A stretch of 64,000 nucleotides of DNA from Scilla litardierei (Eukaryota > Streptophyta > Magnoliopsida > Asparagales > Asparagaceae), in NCBI GenBank assembly GCA_030789695.1, contig CM061142.1, forward strand, positions 41,711,375 to 41,775,374, written 5' to 3'. Below are positions 55,318 through 64,000 of the stretch, piece by piece (position 1 is the stretch's first letter; the number at the start of each line of letters is the position of its first letter). The notes below the pieces were generated by a model that worked only from the letters and a program-made list of their open reading frames with translations, ran no database searches and was not told the origin of the DNA. Both the position numbers and the translations under genes were made by a program.

Positions 55318-57528
55318 CTAACCCTTCGGAAACCAAGTCCACGAGGACCGTGATTTCCCAACATAATCATCATTCAAATTAATATCATTAATATACGATT
55401 GCACATACATATCCTTATTATACATGCTTGTGTTCTTCGGACCCCAAATGGTGTATGTCTTGGGAGTCCTAATCCTATTGGGAACATGCATACGTTGTTG
55501 ATTTCTATGTGATGCATGTCGTGGGTAAGCATATGGCATATGATGCAATGGTGCATGATGATAATGATTCATATGAGAATGTGAATGAACATATGCATGT
55601 GGTGGAACACGTGCATGAGTGTGTCTCACATGGTGTGCACGTGCTCGTGGATGCGGAGCATAAAAATCATCAAACGTGCTAACATGTGGAGTAGGATGTG
55701 TATTCTTACGTGGCATGGTATACATGAAAGCATGACCCTTCTTTGGAGGTCCACCCAAAGTGGGTTTCTTTCCAAATGGGGGTGTGTACCTAGCGGAAGC
55801 ACCATTGGTAGAAGAACTACCCATGAAGTGTTTACTCCCACTAGTAGAGGCATCGGAAGTTGGCCTAACAAAAGTGGCGGACGATTTGGACGAGTCTCCC
55901 AACTTATACCCCAAGCCAATGTGATGATTGGCCGGAAGTAAGTCATTTAGGATATTGTCCAAATGGCCCTTACCCTTATTGAATTCATGAATTCGGCCTA
56001 ATGTGCATTCATACTTCTCGGTGAGAGAATGCAAAGAAGCATCCAATGTGGACACTTGCGATGCAAGTGCACAAACACGTGACTTGAGATTTTTATTCTC
56101 AATACTCAAAGTTGAGTTTTGAGACGTCAAATCCGCTATCACATGTTCATCCGAATCCTCGATATGAACATGCTCAAGTTGAGATTTGAGATTTACAATA
56201 TCATTTCTCAACCCTTCAACAACGGTGTCGTTGTTGACGATGATAGGCGTAGGCGAGTTTTTAAGACTATCTAGCTCATTTTTAGTCTTCATAAATCTAG
56301 TAGCCAAATTAAAAAACTTATTCCAAAGTTGTTCGTTGGCTAATCTAAGTTCATCTATAGTTACCTCTTCGCCTTCATCCTCGCTTCCATCCTCGCTTTC
56401 ATCTTCGCTTTCATCGGAGGAGGTCTCTTGAACACGTTCCTCTTTTCCCATGAAGCACATGTGTACTTTCTCCACTCGTTCATCATCCGACTCTCCACTT
56501 GAGGAGTCCTCTTCGGAGTCGGTGAATGTGCCGACAAGTCCTTTCTTGTGCTTTCTCGACTTGTCGTACTTGGACGCCTTCCACTTCTCTTTGTGTTTGT
56601 TGAGAGGACAATCCGGCTTGATGTGTCCTGGCTTGTTGCATTTATAACACACGGGAGTAGAAGCATTAATCGAACTAACTTTAGATTTATTTCTAAAGTT
56701 ACCTTTTCGGAAGAATCGATCGAACTCCTTTGCCATACTGGCAATGGATTCTATGTCCAACTCGTCTTCCGATTCTTCATCATCGGTAGATGGAGCGGCC
56801 TTGTACGCAATCGCCTTTTTATTTGGCTCGTCTTGCTTCAAGTACGCTTTCATCTTCTCCTTCATCTTGATCTTACTTTCCTCGCGTACCTCGTAAGACA
56901 ACAAGGTACCCATTAGTTGTACAACCGTGTACTTATTCATATCGTTACCTTCCTCGATGGCAAAGGTACGCTTTTCCCAACAAGAGGGAAGTCCGTCAAT
57001 AATCTTCGAGACTTTCTCCTTTTGGGTGTAGATCTTCCCAAGAGCTTCCAATTCATTGGATATGTCCACGAAGCGAGCATAGTAGTCCTTCATAGTTTCA
57101 CCATGTTCCATGTGAAACAACTCAAATTCTTTGTTTGCGTCAACGAGTTTAGAATCTTTTACCGTACTCATTCCTTCGTGCAAGATGAGGAGTTGGTTCC
57201 ATACTTGATATACACTCTTACATGTGCATATCTTGTTGAAGTCTTCGGGCTCCAACGCACATTGCAAGGCATTCATGGCCTTGGCATTGCTTACCTCCGC
57301 GGAGACCTCCGCGGTAGTCCACTTCGCAAAATCTTCTTCGGCGGGCTCGACATACTCTGTCATTGTGGCTCTCCAAAGTGAAGCGCTCCGGAGGAAGGTT
57401 TCCATCCGGCATTTCCAATACACATAGTTGGTACCGTTGAAGTGAGGAGGCCTGACAGAGGATTGCCCTTCCATAACTGAAGAAGATCTATGACGATCCT
57501 TGAAGACGTTGTAGTCGTTGTTTGTCAT
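55318..57528 (-). CDS. gag: SIRE-like copia Gag, intact 736 codons (element G)
   Basis: Capsid/nucleocapsid protein of a copia element. ATG at 57528, 28 bp after the primer site. The UBN2-type Gag core is residues about 25-220 (HFNGTNYVYWKCRMETFL; ALEPEDFNKICTCKSVYQVW; DYYARFVDISNELEALG). A perfect CCHC knuckle CYKCNKPGHIKPDC lies near residues 293-306. Asp/Glu/Ser-rich acidic region 335-400; coiled-coil-like region about 400-540; a Gly/Ser-rich linker follows; then a strikingly His-rich tail (about residues 640-715, many HH and HxH). It ends at the place where SIRE Gag normally continues into protease, which is absent. No internal stop, so purifying constraint or youth is likely. RNA binding through the knuckle is family knowledge; the His-rich tail is of unknown use. 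Confidence 0.92.
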   Translation of the reverse strand: MTNNDYNVFKDRHRSSSVMEGQSSVRPPHFNGTNYVYWKCRMETFLRSASLWRATMTEYVEPAEEDFAKWTTAEVSAEVSNAKAMNALQCALEPEDFNKICTCKSVYQVWNQLLILHEGMSTVKDSKLVDANKEFELFHMEHGETMKDYYARFVDISNELEALGKIYTQKEKVSKIIDGLPSCWEKRTFAIEEGNDMNKYTVVQLMGTLLSYEVREESKIKMKEKMKAYLKQDEPNKKAIAYKAAPSTDDEESEDELDIESIASMAKEFDRFFRKGNFRNKSKVSSINASTPVCYKCNKPGHIKPDCPLNKHKEKWKASKYDKSRKHKKGLVGTFTDSEEDSSSGESDDERVEKVHMCFMGKEERVQETSSDESEDESEDGSEDEGEEVTIDELRLANEQLWNKFFNLATRFMKTKNELDSLKNSPTPIIVNNDTVVEGLRNDIVNLKSQLEHVHIEDSDEHVIADLTSQNSTLSIENKNLKSRVCALASQVSTLDASLHSLTEKYECTLGRIHEFNKGKGHLDNILNDLLPANHHIGLGYKLGDSSKSSATFVRPTSDASTSGSKHFMGSSSTNGASARYTPPFGKKPTLGGPPKKGHAFMYTMPRKNTHPTPHVSTFDDFYAPHPRARAHHVRHTHARVPPHAYVHSHSHMNHYHHAPLHHMPYAYPRHASHRNQQRMHVPNRIRTPKTYTIWGPKNTSMYNKDMYVQSYINDINLNDDYVGKSRSSWTWFPKG

Positions 57529-57555
57529 AGCTTTGACCTTATAGCTTTAACCTTG

Positions 57556-57567
57556 GCTCTGATACCA
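57556..57567 (-). other. Primer binding site, initiator tRNA-Met type (element G)
   Basis: TGGTATCAGAGC on the minus strand, adjoining the LTR end. Confidence 0.95.
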
Positions 57568-57746
57568 AAGGTAATGCCCTACGAAGCTACTGCACAAGTA
57601 CTAGAGGGGGGGTGAATAGTACTTTAAAATAATTAAGAAGATAATTCCTAATTATCTTGCAAACTCAACCAACAATGCGGAAATGTAAATATGGACAACA
57701 AAGAAAACCAATCGTAAACACACGATATAACGGGTTCGGATCCACC

Positions 57747-57874
57747 CAAGTCTCCCCGACTTGTTCCCGGTGATCCTACGTCCCAAACACCCGGATCCCC
57801 TCCGGATACTTGAGTTAGAAAACCCTAACTCAAGATTTAGCACTATGAAATTCTTGTGAAAAACCTTCACAAGA
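57747..57874 (-). repeat. Cluster of perfect short hairpins in LTR G (R/U5 side)
   Basis: Stems of 6, 10 and 9 bp with loops TCCCC, AAAACC and AAACC. Two of them persist in the 3' LTR (for example 52486-52511). Confidence 0.8.
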
Positions 57875-58294
57875 CCAAATCATACAAATGACATGTGACT
57901 CCCACAAACCGGGATCACACTCTCTCTCACAACCGAGAGACACAATTCAAATATCGATTGAAATGAAACAATGAAACAACTTACCACAAAATCATATTCC
58001 TTGAGTATAACTTACCAAATTAGGGCAAAGATGGATTTTGAGGAGAAAGGTGTCACCAAACCCTAGCTCCTAGAAGATGACCAGCAATGGAGGCCTAGGG
58101 TGGAGTTGATGACCTTGATTCAAGCTCTTTGGCTTGGAAGGCTCACAATCAATGAATCTCTCTTGAGGAATAAGAGTGAGGGAGAGATTCTATTGAGAAG
58201 AGATAGCTTTTAGAATGGAGTTGATTTGCTTCTCTTTGATTTCTCTAAACCTCTAAAATGGCAGCCTTGAATACTAGGAAAGAACCCCTCCAAG

Positions 58295-58895
58295 TATATA
58301 TAGGATAGAGGAAAGAGAGAGAGAAAAACGTTTCAATAAAAGCTCCAACGGCTCTATTCTGAACCAGACTAGTCGGTCAAAGAAGGATCACTGACCGACT
58401 AGTTCATCAACTAGTCGGTTGGTGATACAACGTAGACCGACTGACGGTTGAACAGCCAAAAGATGAAGTACAGGAGATAGACAACTAGTCGGTCTAAGAA
58501 GACTTGCCGACCGACTAGTTTCACACCTAGTCGGTCGGTGAGTGTTCTTTGACCGACTAATAGTCGAAATAGAATAGGCTGACTTCAAGTTGATTTAGTC
58601 GGTCAAAGAACAAATGTTGACCGACTAGTTTCTCAACTAGTCGATCGACAAACGTTCTTTGACCGACTAACGATAAACAGTAACTATGGCTGTATAGGGA
58701 AAGCTCAACTAGTCGGTCTAAGAAGGATTCCTAACCGACTAGATCGTCATCTAGTCGGTCGGTGACTCTTCTTTGACCGACTAATTGATCAACAAAGCTA
58801 GGCTGAAACGAGTAAGGCATTCTAGTCGGTTCAAGAGGAATTGCCGACCGACTAGATTGTCATCTAGTCGGTTGGTTCTTCTACTTGAACCAACT
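58295..58895 (-). promoter_or_regulatory. TATA box and CTAGTCGGTCGG array, 5' LTR of G
   Basis: Same arrangement as 52971-53580. Confidence 0.7.
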
Positions 58896-59294
58896 AACAT
58901 GCACTAGAAGCCGAGGGAAGAAGCGATAGGCTTCAGGAAAGTTTCTATTGGCTTCTATGATAATCCTAGCTCTAAGATATGAGCGAAATGAAGATAATAA
59001 TGTAAGTCCTACTCAAGGCTTAACATTCTAATCTATGAAGCTAGAAGACAATAAATAATACATGAAGAACGTATTCAAAGCTTCAATCTTCACTCTTGAC
59101 TTTAATAAAAACTCCTTGAGCTTCAACGAAGCATTAGGCACACGATCACGCGTATTGAGAAGTCTTGAGACGTCGCTTTTGATGTATGTGTTCTTTTTGC
59201 GACGATCTCCATAACTGCGCTCACAAACCGTTAGTACACGTTATTTATGTTTGATCATCATCCAAAACCAAATCCGAAGAATCAATACTCAACA

Positions 59295-59299
59295 TGGTG
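59295..59299 (+). repeat. Target-site duplication of element G (right)
   Basis: TGGTG, identical to 52253-52257. Confidence 0.9.
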
Positions 59300-59423
59300 G
59301 AGATAGGGCAGAAGTGGATGGTGGTGCTGAAGATGATGGTGGTGGCATTTGTGGGAGTGGGCGGGGACTGGTGTCAGGGATGAAGTGAACGTCGACGAGC
59401 CTATCCTATATGTCATAGACCAT
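59300..59423 (-). other. Element K, Pro/Ser-rich coding-like remnant
   Basis: On the minus strand this is an open Pro/Ser/Ala-rich stretch (PRPLPQMPPPSSSAPPSTSA), joining 52252 across element G, like the Pro-rich end of an Athila-type 3' ORF. Weak evidence because of the composition. Confidence 0.3.
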
Positions 59424-60095
59424 TGAATGTAGGAAGAAACAATAATAATGAAATGAAAATTTTAGAAAAAAATTTAACATAAACATCGCTTGTTTGGGAC
59501 AGAACAAGCGCAGTCTAGAAAAATAAGGTCTTTAACAGCACTTCTGCGTGTTGTATATCTCGCCGATGCTTGGGGGCTGGTTTAATAGCGTTTTACAAGC
59601 ATTGTCAAAGGTCCTAATAGACAATGTTTCTTTAGTAAAAGCACTGTTAAAGGTCTACCATAGACAACGCTTGTACTAAAGAAGCGATATCTATCTGGGA
59701 CCTTAGACAGTGCTTGTTTAGTACAAGCACTGTTTAAGGTCCCAATAGACAGCGCTTCTTTAGTACAAAGCGCTGTTAAAGGTCCACCATAGACAGCACT
59801 TGTACTAAAAAAGCGCTTTCTATCTGGGACCTTAGACAGTGCTTCTTTAGTACAAGCACTATTAATGGTCCACCATAGACATCGCTTGATAAAATAAGCC
59901 TTGTCTATCTGGGACTTTAGACAGTGCTTGTTTAGTACAAGCGTTGTCTGTGGTGGACCTTACACAACGCTTCTACTAAAGAAGCGCTGTCTATCTGAGA
60001 CCTTAGACTGCGCTCATTCTGTCCCAAACAAGCGATGTCTATGTTAAATTTTTTTCTAAAATTTTCAATTCATTTTATTGTTTCTCCCTACATTT
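59424..60095. mobile_element. Fold-back repeat with long inverted ends and internal hairpin array (CACTA-like subterminal type)
   Basis: The ends (59424-59515 and 60010-60095) are inverted copies of about 90 bp, sharing GAAACAATA, TTTAGAAAAAAATTTAACAT and ATCGCTTGTTTGGGACAGAA. Between them, units of about 60 bp alternate GACCTTTAACAGCGCTTG with its complement, for example CAGTGCTTG-TTTAGTA-CAAGCACTG (around 59712). Such arrays occur in plant CACTA and MITE ends; a TAGTG/CACTA terminus was not found, so the class is open. Confidence 0.6.
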
Positions 60096-60401
60096 CATAT
60101 TTAAATAGATCCATTTAATGTTCAAAATGCTTCAATAAACCACCAATAACATTAAATTACAAGAAACAATAAAATTAAATTGCTTTTATTCAACAATCAC
60201 ATAAATTAGACCATGTGCATTGATACAAAAGATACAAGTACAAGTCAACCCCTCTGGACAACCCCCCCAAAAATAGAAACATATGACAAAATTTTAATTC
60301 TGTTAGCTACTAAGGAGTCGAACTTCATTCTTCGCCTCTTGTTACATTTCTTATCACTAGAGACAGACTGACTGAATAAGCACTCAACGTCAATTTGTGT
60401 C

Positions 60402-60616
60402 CTAAGAGACATCTTCAGCCTCCTCAGATATTTCAATGCGCTGATGTTGCTCTAACAAATTGTTGTCGTCGCCGTCGCGGTTAGCTTCATCCCCCTCTGG
60501 GTCACATTTCCTCTCATATGGGGAATGCCACTTTGACTGAAGATAATGCAAGTATCTCCATGGACGCGGAGGCATAGAATTCTGCTTGAGTGGCCATCGA
60601 GTAGCTTCAACCATGA
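60402..60616 (-). pseudogene. Unrecognised terminal exon of chimeric block
   Basis: Preceded on the minus strand by TATTTGCAG (acceptor-like, 60617). It encodes about 70 residues including ATRWPLKQNSMPPRPWRYLHY and an acidic stretch DPEGDEANRDGDDNN, then stops. It looks coding by composition, but I do not recognise the family. Confidence 0.4.
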
Positions 60617-60714
60617 TCTGCAAATACAATAAAAAATTTACATATCATTTTACATATTACCCTGGCACTTTTAACAATGTAAAATATATAAATAAACCAT
60701 AAGGCAAAATTCAT

Positions 60715-60765
60715 ACCTGTGATATGAACAACTGTTTCCCTTCCAGACAAATCAGTAACCATGTA
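60715..60765 (-). pseudogene. uS11 (cytosolic RPS14)-like patch
   Basis: The residues VTDLSGRETVVHITG resemble the near-universal uS11 segment around TDLSGRET. It is about 15 residues only, followed by GT (possible donor). In frame with the DNA upstream but preceded by non-homologous sequence. A real captured exon edge is likely given the length of the match; chance cannot be excluded. Confidence 0.5.
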
Positions 60766-60869
60766 ACTGAGGTACTGTATTGAGAGCTTGCATAACTTTG
60801 AGAGATTGTAGCTTATCGTGTATGAAAATACAACTATTCCAGGCAAAATTTATAGGGCTACCTGACTTG

Positions 60870-61080
60870 ATCCCAGCAGCTTTCTTCAGGTACCAAGTGA
60901 CTGAGGGAGACTTCACCGTAAACTCGATTGTATTGTCCTTGTATGATGTTATTGTGACATCCATTGGCGTATCAGGTTTGTATTTCTGTGTTCTTGCATT
61001 GAAATCCTTACAAAATGCCATCAAGTTGAAACGATATTGACCAAGTGGTGGTTCAACTCGTGGGGCTTGCCAAGCTTGTA
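60870..61080 (-). pseudogene. Mitochondrial ribosomal protein uL11 fragment
   Basis: The reading contains LGQYRFNLMAFCKDFNARTQ, then YKPDTPMDVTITSYKDNTIEF and TVKSPSVTWYLKKAAGIKSGS, the conserved N-terminal domain of plant mitochondrial uL11 (large subunit, binds 23S-type rRNA at the GTPase centre). The preceding Pro/Gly-rich start of uL11 is degraded (PRVEPPLGQY). The frame is open from 61198 to 60752, but both flanks are unrelated, so it is a captured and partial exon rather than a working gene. Confidence 0.8.
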
Positions 61081-61599
61081 GCTTATCTTTCTTGCAATGT
61101 CCCAGAAGTGTAGGCTTTTGCTGAGGTGCCATGTAACCAATGATTTTTGTGTCGTACAAAATATGAAACTGGCAATAGATTGACTCTGGAGGTGCCAATG
61201 CCCATACTATGTTTTCTGCTCATATTAACATAGTAAATTAAACATGAATTATGTTTTTTATGCAGCTCACAAGTCAGTGTTGGCTTATTTATCAAGGATA
61301 AGATATTGTTTGGTTTACTCAATTTCTTACCTATTGAATCCAAAAAAAGGCCAATAATGCTCAATATAAATGCTTCCATATTATTGTTCTAACTGTACAT
61401 AGCAATACCTAGGTCAGAATGACATGATTAAAATACAATGACAAGTTACTGTGTACTTACATGGCAAATAATTTTCTAACTTTAAAATAACTTAATCATT
61501 TCACCAAAACCCTGCAAATTAAATAAAGGGTTGTAGACTCTAATATAACTTGGCTGTAAAAATTCCAAAAGATATAGAAAAATTGTTTATAAAACAAAG

Positions 61600-62060
61600 C
61601 GTTGCCACAAACCCTCCACATATGAAAGAATATGATCCAATGCGGCAAAACTGAAGAACAACAGCAGACCCACCAGTATGAGTGTAGTCATATGTTCAGA
61701 ATACCCATTTTGCATCTACCATGAAACTAAAAAGCAAATTAATATTGAATGATGAAAAATAAAACAAACTTACTCCCACTACAAAATATGTCCTGCAAAC
61801 AAAGTGTTATTTGCAAAAATATTGTAGTTACCAACTTTGCAATCATGGGCAATATGACATGAGACTAAGATCAGATTGTTCTCACTAAAAACCTAGGGAA
61901 TTATCACAAGTTAGTAATGAGTGATACATAAGAATGTCACCATGATCCAATTGTTTGCATACCGTCCGATCACTTGATTTTGAAGATTGATGAATAGAAA
62001 CATACTCTCTAATTTCATTATTGTCACCAACGTGTATGAAACTCTCATCATCTTGCTGAA
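61600..62060 (-). pseudogene. lpxA: LpxA (UDP-GlcNAc acyltransferase) fragment, three exons with introns
   Basis: In plants LpxA-like proteins act in a mitochondrial lipid-A-type pathway. Exon 1 (about 62055-61967): acceptor CTTTCAG, then VGDNNEIREYVSIHQSSKSSD. After an intron of about 80 bp, exon 2 (about 61895-61778): NNLILVSCHIAHDCKVGNYN followed by IFANNT, with a frameshift before GTAAGT. Exon 3 (about 61690-61610): HTGGSAVVLQFCRIGS...FICGGFV. These are successive coils of the left-handed beta-helix, including the HIAHDC segment. Introns are retained, so the source was genomic DNA and not a cDNA. N-terminal and C-terminal parts are missing. Confidence 0.75.
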
Positions 62061-62591
62061 AGAACAAACTGTTGAGAACTCTAGTCCCACCCCAAGTGGT
62101 ACTGATGATGATCACACCAAACGTTGTTGTGTATTAATTACTTCTTAAATGTGTATGTTGTGCAATAAGCTAATTGAAGCTCAAAGCATATTCTGAGAAG
62201 AAGAACTATAACTACACACATAGAAGATGAAGAAGGATTGAGCTCATATTCCACGTCTACATTCTGAAGCTTTAACTAAGCACAAGAGGAGCTCGAAGAT
62301 GAAACTCAAAGACTGTGCTCAAGCTAAAGCTAAAGAGGAGCTCAAATTTAGTGAAGCATATGCAACAAGCTCAAGTGCATCCATGGCTTCAAGTTCTTCA
62401 TAGTGATTAGTGTGTGAGTTGTTTTTCATTTTTCTTAGGATTATGTCAAAGCCAAGAAAGAATATGCGCACACACACAAACACACACACACAAAAATTTT
62501 GAAAATAGTTTAAAATTAATGTTAATATTATATGAACTTATTTTCAATGATATGAGAGCAAAACTTCTTAAGAAAATCACTTTTCAAGAAG

Positions 62592-62861
62592 GAGTCAACT
62601 ACCAAATACACAGGAGTTGATTACCTTTCAGTAGCAGATTTACTCAGAAAACTGCACTAGGAGTCGACTACCAAAGTTGGGAGTCGACTACCAGCTATAG
62701 CAGATTTTCTCAGAAATTGCTCTAGGAGTCGACTACCAAAGTTGGGAGTCGACTACCAGCTGTCGACGGCCAAATTCATTGAATCTGTTTTGTAGCTCTT
62801 TTGGGGGGCAACAGTCAAATGTTTTTGAAATGATTTGAATTCATTTTAGCCCTATAAATAG
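62592..62861 (+). promoter_or_regulatory. GGAGTCGACTACC array plus TATA, LTR I
   Basis: Five copies of GAGTCGACTACC (62593, 62661, 62681, 62725, 62745, approximate) and a GCTGTCGACGG end about 85 bp before the TATA (62853-62860). Confidence 0.65.
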
Positions 62862-63307
62862 AGAGCCATTGAGACCCTTTTCTATATCAATTATTCTTGA
62901 GCAAAATTCAAAATTCTCTCAAAGCATTCAAGCTATCAATTTCTCATCTCTCTCAAGTTTTTATAGCCAAACTGTTTTTATATTCTGATCTTATTCTTGT
63001 GCGTAATTTTTTTTTATCTTCTTTTAAGATCATTTTATTTGGCTATTACAAGTTGTTTTCCAAATCATTTCTACTTCATTTTTGAATATACTTAAAATGA
63101 TTTTAAAACAACAAAGTTTCTTGATCACATTGAATCAACTAATATTCTTTGTGTGATCAAAGAAAAGATTAATTCTTTAGCCACATAGAGCACAATTGCA
63201 CATTCTTCCTGGCTATAGAATTATTGGGTGTAAAACGAATCTCCACTAACTTATTGTGGTTAATTTGATTTGATCTTACTTTGATTCCCTTGGAGATAAG
63301 GGTGTTG

Positions 63308-63440
63308 GAAATCCTAGCTAAAGCTAGGTGGTATTGTTGCAAATCCTATTTGAGACTAGGTGGTTGGAAATCCTAGTGAATGAGCTAGGTCATTGGAAAT
63401 CTTAGCCAGTGAAGCTAGGTAATTGTATTGCTAAGGCAAT
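63308..63440 (+). repeat. Hairpin series with CCTAGC/GCTAGG stems, LTR I
   Basis: CCTAGC-TAAA-GCTAGG (63313-63328); CCTA/TAGG (63345-63360); CCTAG/CTAGG (63372-63389); CTTAGC/GCTAGG (63401-63418). Each unit is preceded by TTGGAAAT or GCAAAT. Confidence 0.75.
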
Positions 63441-63499
63441 AGTGGATTTAATCTCGATCTGTGACGGTCGGGGACTGGATGTACCCAGGTGGGGTGTGA

Positions 63500-64000
63500 A
63501 ATGGGTGAAGATGAATGCACGCCAACAACAAGAAATCGTGCACAACGAGCTATAACCGAAAATTTTGAGGTAAGGGGAGAGATCACCCAAGAAGTTTCTC
63601 CATAGTCGCATTGACTCCATGCAATCGGGCTTCGATCGACCCTTCTTAGCTACAAATCCTCAGTCCCAACCATAGCCTCCAATTTGGGCCAATCGAGCTC
63701 GTCGAGTACCTTCGCGAGGGGATTTAGGGTTTCTGGGGGTAGGGCGTGGCCGTCGATGATGGATGAGGAAGGCCGAGGAGGAGGAAATGGTGGGGTGACG
63801 TTTGTAGGGTGAGGGATCACCGAAGGAGGGGGGTAGCCGAGAGAGAGGGGCGCTAATTTTAAACAGGTCGAAAATAAACAAAGTGATTCGACCATATGAA
63901 GAGAGGGGGGTTATTTATAGGGGAAAGGGGGGAAAATGATACGGCCGTATGAAAAATTTCATACGGCCGTGGCGTTGTCGAATTGAAGAGGTCGTGGGAA
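63500..64000 (-). promoter_or_regulatory. Segment J: reversed promoter-like region with CGGCCG palindromes
   Basis: On the minus strand a perfect fold ACGGCCGTATGAAA/TTTCATACGGCCGT (63941-63971) is followed by TATA CTATAAATAA (63911-63920) and a C-rich leader. An 81-codon frame then runs 63895-63650, ending LDELDWPKLEAMVGTEDL, which I do not recognise. It is most likely the U3/R of another LTR facing left, by analogy with the others; a host gene 5' end is the alternative. Confidence 0.4.

Larger units (their letters stand above)
52258..59294 (-). mobile_element. Element G: complete gag-only SIRE-like copia derivative
   Basis: LTRs 57570-59294 (5' on the minus strand, about 1,725 bp) and 52258-53972 (3', 1,715 bp) with duplication TGGTG. 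Primer site 57567-57556, one intact 736-codon gag (57528-55318), a 1.3 kb spacer, and purine tract AAAAAGGGGGAGAA (53973-53987). No protease, integrase, RT or RNase H. The LTRs are closely similar and gag is unbroken, so the element is fairly young and perhaps still mobilised by SIRE relatives. Confidence 0.93.
57570..59294 (-). repeat. 5' LTR of element G
   Basis: About 1,725 bp. TATA 58295-58302; palindromes 58370-58895; hairpins CAAGTC-TCCCC-GACTTG (57747-57763), CTTGAGTTAG-AAAACC-CTAACTCAAG (57809-57834), and TCTTGTGAA-AAACC-TTCACAAGA (57852-57874). Confidence 0.92.
60096..62124 (-). pseudogene. Chimeric block of captured gene fragments (LpxA, uL11m, probable uS11, unknown)
   Basis: Minus-strand order: LpxA exons with introns (62060-61600), uL11m exon (about 61075-60878), a uS11-like patch (about 60760-60715), then an unrecognised terminal exon (60616-60402) and AT-rich 3'-UTR-like DNA to 60096. 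All pieces face the same way and carry splice-like borders, as in Pack-type transposons or Helitrons that capture genes. The adjoining fold-back array suggests a DNA transposon. Confidence 0.65.
62125..63490 (+). repeat. LTR I: copia-type LTR, probably 3'-truncated
   Basis: Starts TGTTGTGTATTAATT inside the captured LpxA intron side. GAGTCGACTACC sites are at 62592-62765, TATA CCTATAAATAG at 62851-62861, and a hairpin series with CCTAGC/GCTAGG stems at 63308-63420. The distal part (GGGGACTGGATGTACCCAGG near 63470) resembles the U5 of Tork/Angela-like LTRs. No primer site or target duplication found. Open frames here are not genes. Confidence 0.55.

Noticed and set aside
57218..57427. Frames overlapping the G gag start on the other strand
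   Set aside because: Shadow frames of a well-supported gag.
61083..61379. 98-codon minus-strand frame upstream of the uL11m fragment
   Set aside because: Overlaps intron-like AT-rich DNA and has no homology that I can recognise.
63402..63620. 72-codon minus-strand frame across the LTR I / segment J border
   Set aside because: Spans two unrelated sequences; no domain.

Overview
The window is flowering-plant nuclear DNA made almost entirely of nested, mostly decayed transposable elements. I found no intact host gene, rRNA, tRNA or CRISPR. The evidence is plant-type: Ty3/gypsy Tekay and Athila-like elements with tRNA-Asp primer sites, Ty1/copia elements with initiator-tRNA-Met primer sites, a Helitron fragment, and captured pieces of intron-containing plant genes. 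Family names are assigned by eye. The species cannot be named from sequence alone.

Layout. 1-516: reversed LTR fragment of the B family, cut into a Tekay element (517-6572: decayed pol plus a 2.8 kb 3' LTR). 6573-7093 and 19002-21495: 3' part and LTR of Athila-like element C. It is split by element A (7094-19001, target duplication GGAGC), a young 11.9 kb non-autonomous Athila-like element with gag-protease and an ATHILA-type 3' ORF but no reverse transcriptase, RNase H or integrase. 21496-24396: copia-type gag and LTR (H, minus strand). 24415-29273: Helitron helicase remnant and AT-rich repeats. 29274-51296: remains of a SIRE-like copia element E (minus strand), interrupted by D (30757-42324), which itself holds B (31291-39757, duplication CTTGG), and by copia element F (42974-49081, duplication CTAGT). 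51297-52252 and 59300-59423: probable tail of another Ty3 element, split by G (52258-59294, duplication TGGTG), a gag-only copia derivative. 59424-62124: a fold-back repeat array followed by a chimeric block with LpxA, mitochondrial uL11 and probably uS11 gene fragments. 62125-63490: copia LTR I. 63500-64000: reversed promoter-like segment J.

Two architectures recur across families that otherwise look unrelated. First, arrays of 10-14 bp CG-rich palindromes (for example CTCGGCCGAG, CAGTCGACTG, TTGGTCGACCAA, CCGACTAG, ATACGGCCGTAT) lie just upstream of the TATA box in the LTR promoters of both Ty3 and copia families. One further copy drives an internal promoter in element A. The Tekay LTR lacks them. 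Second, downstream of the TATA box the LTRs carry clusters of short stem-loops. In A and B there are five, each with a nearly constant 16-nt loop (TTTGCAAGAGATTGGA) closed by a different self-complementary stem. D has an analogous series with another loop, and copia LTRs H, G, E and I have their own. I regard this bipartite LTR organisation as the most interesting signal in the window. Its function is unknown.
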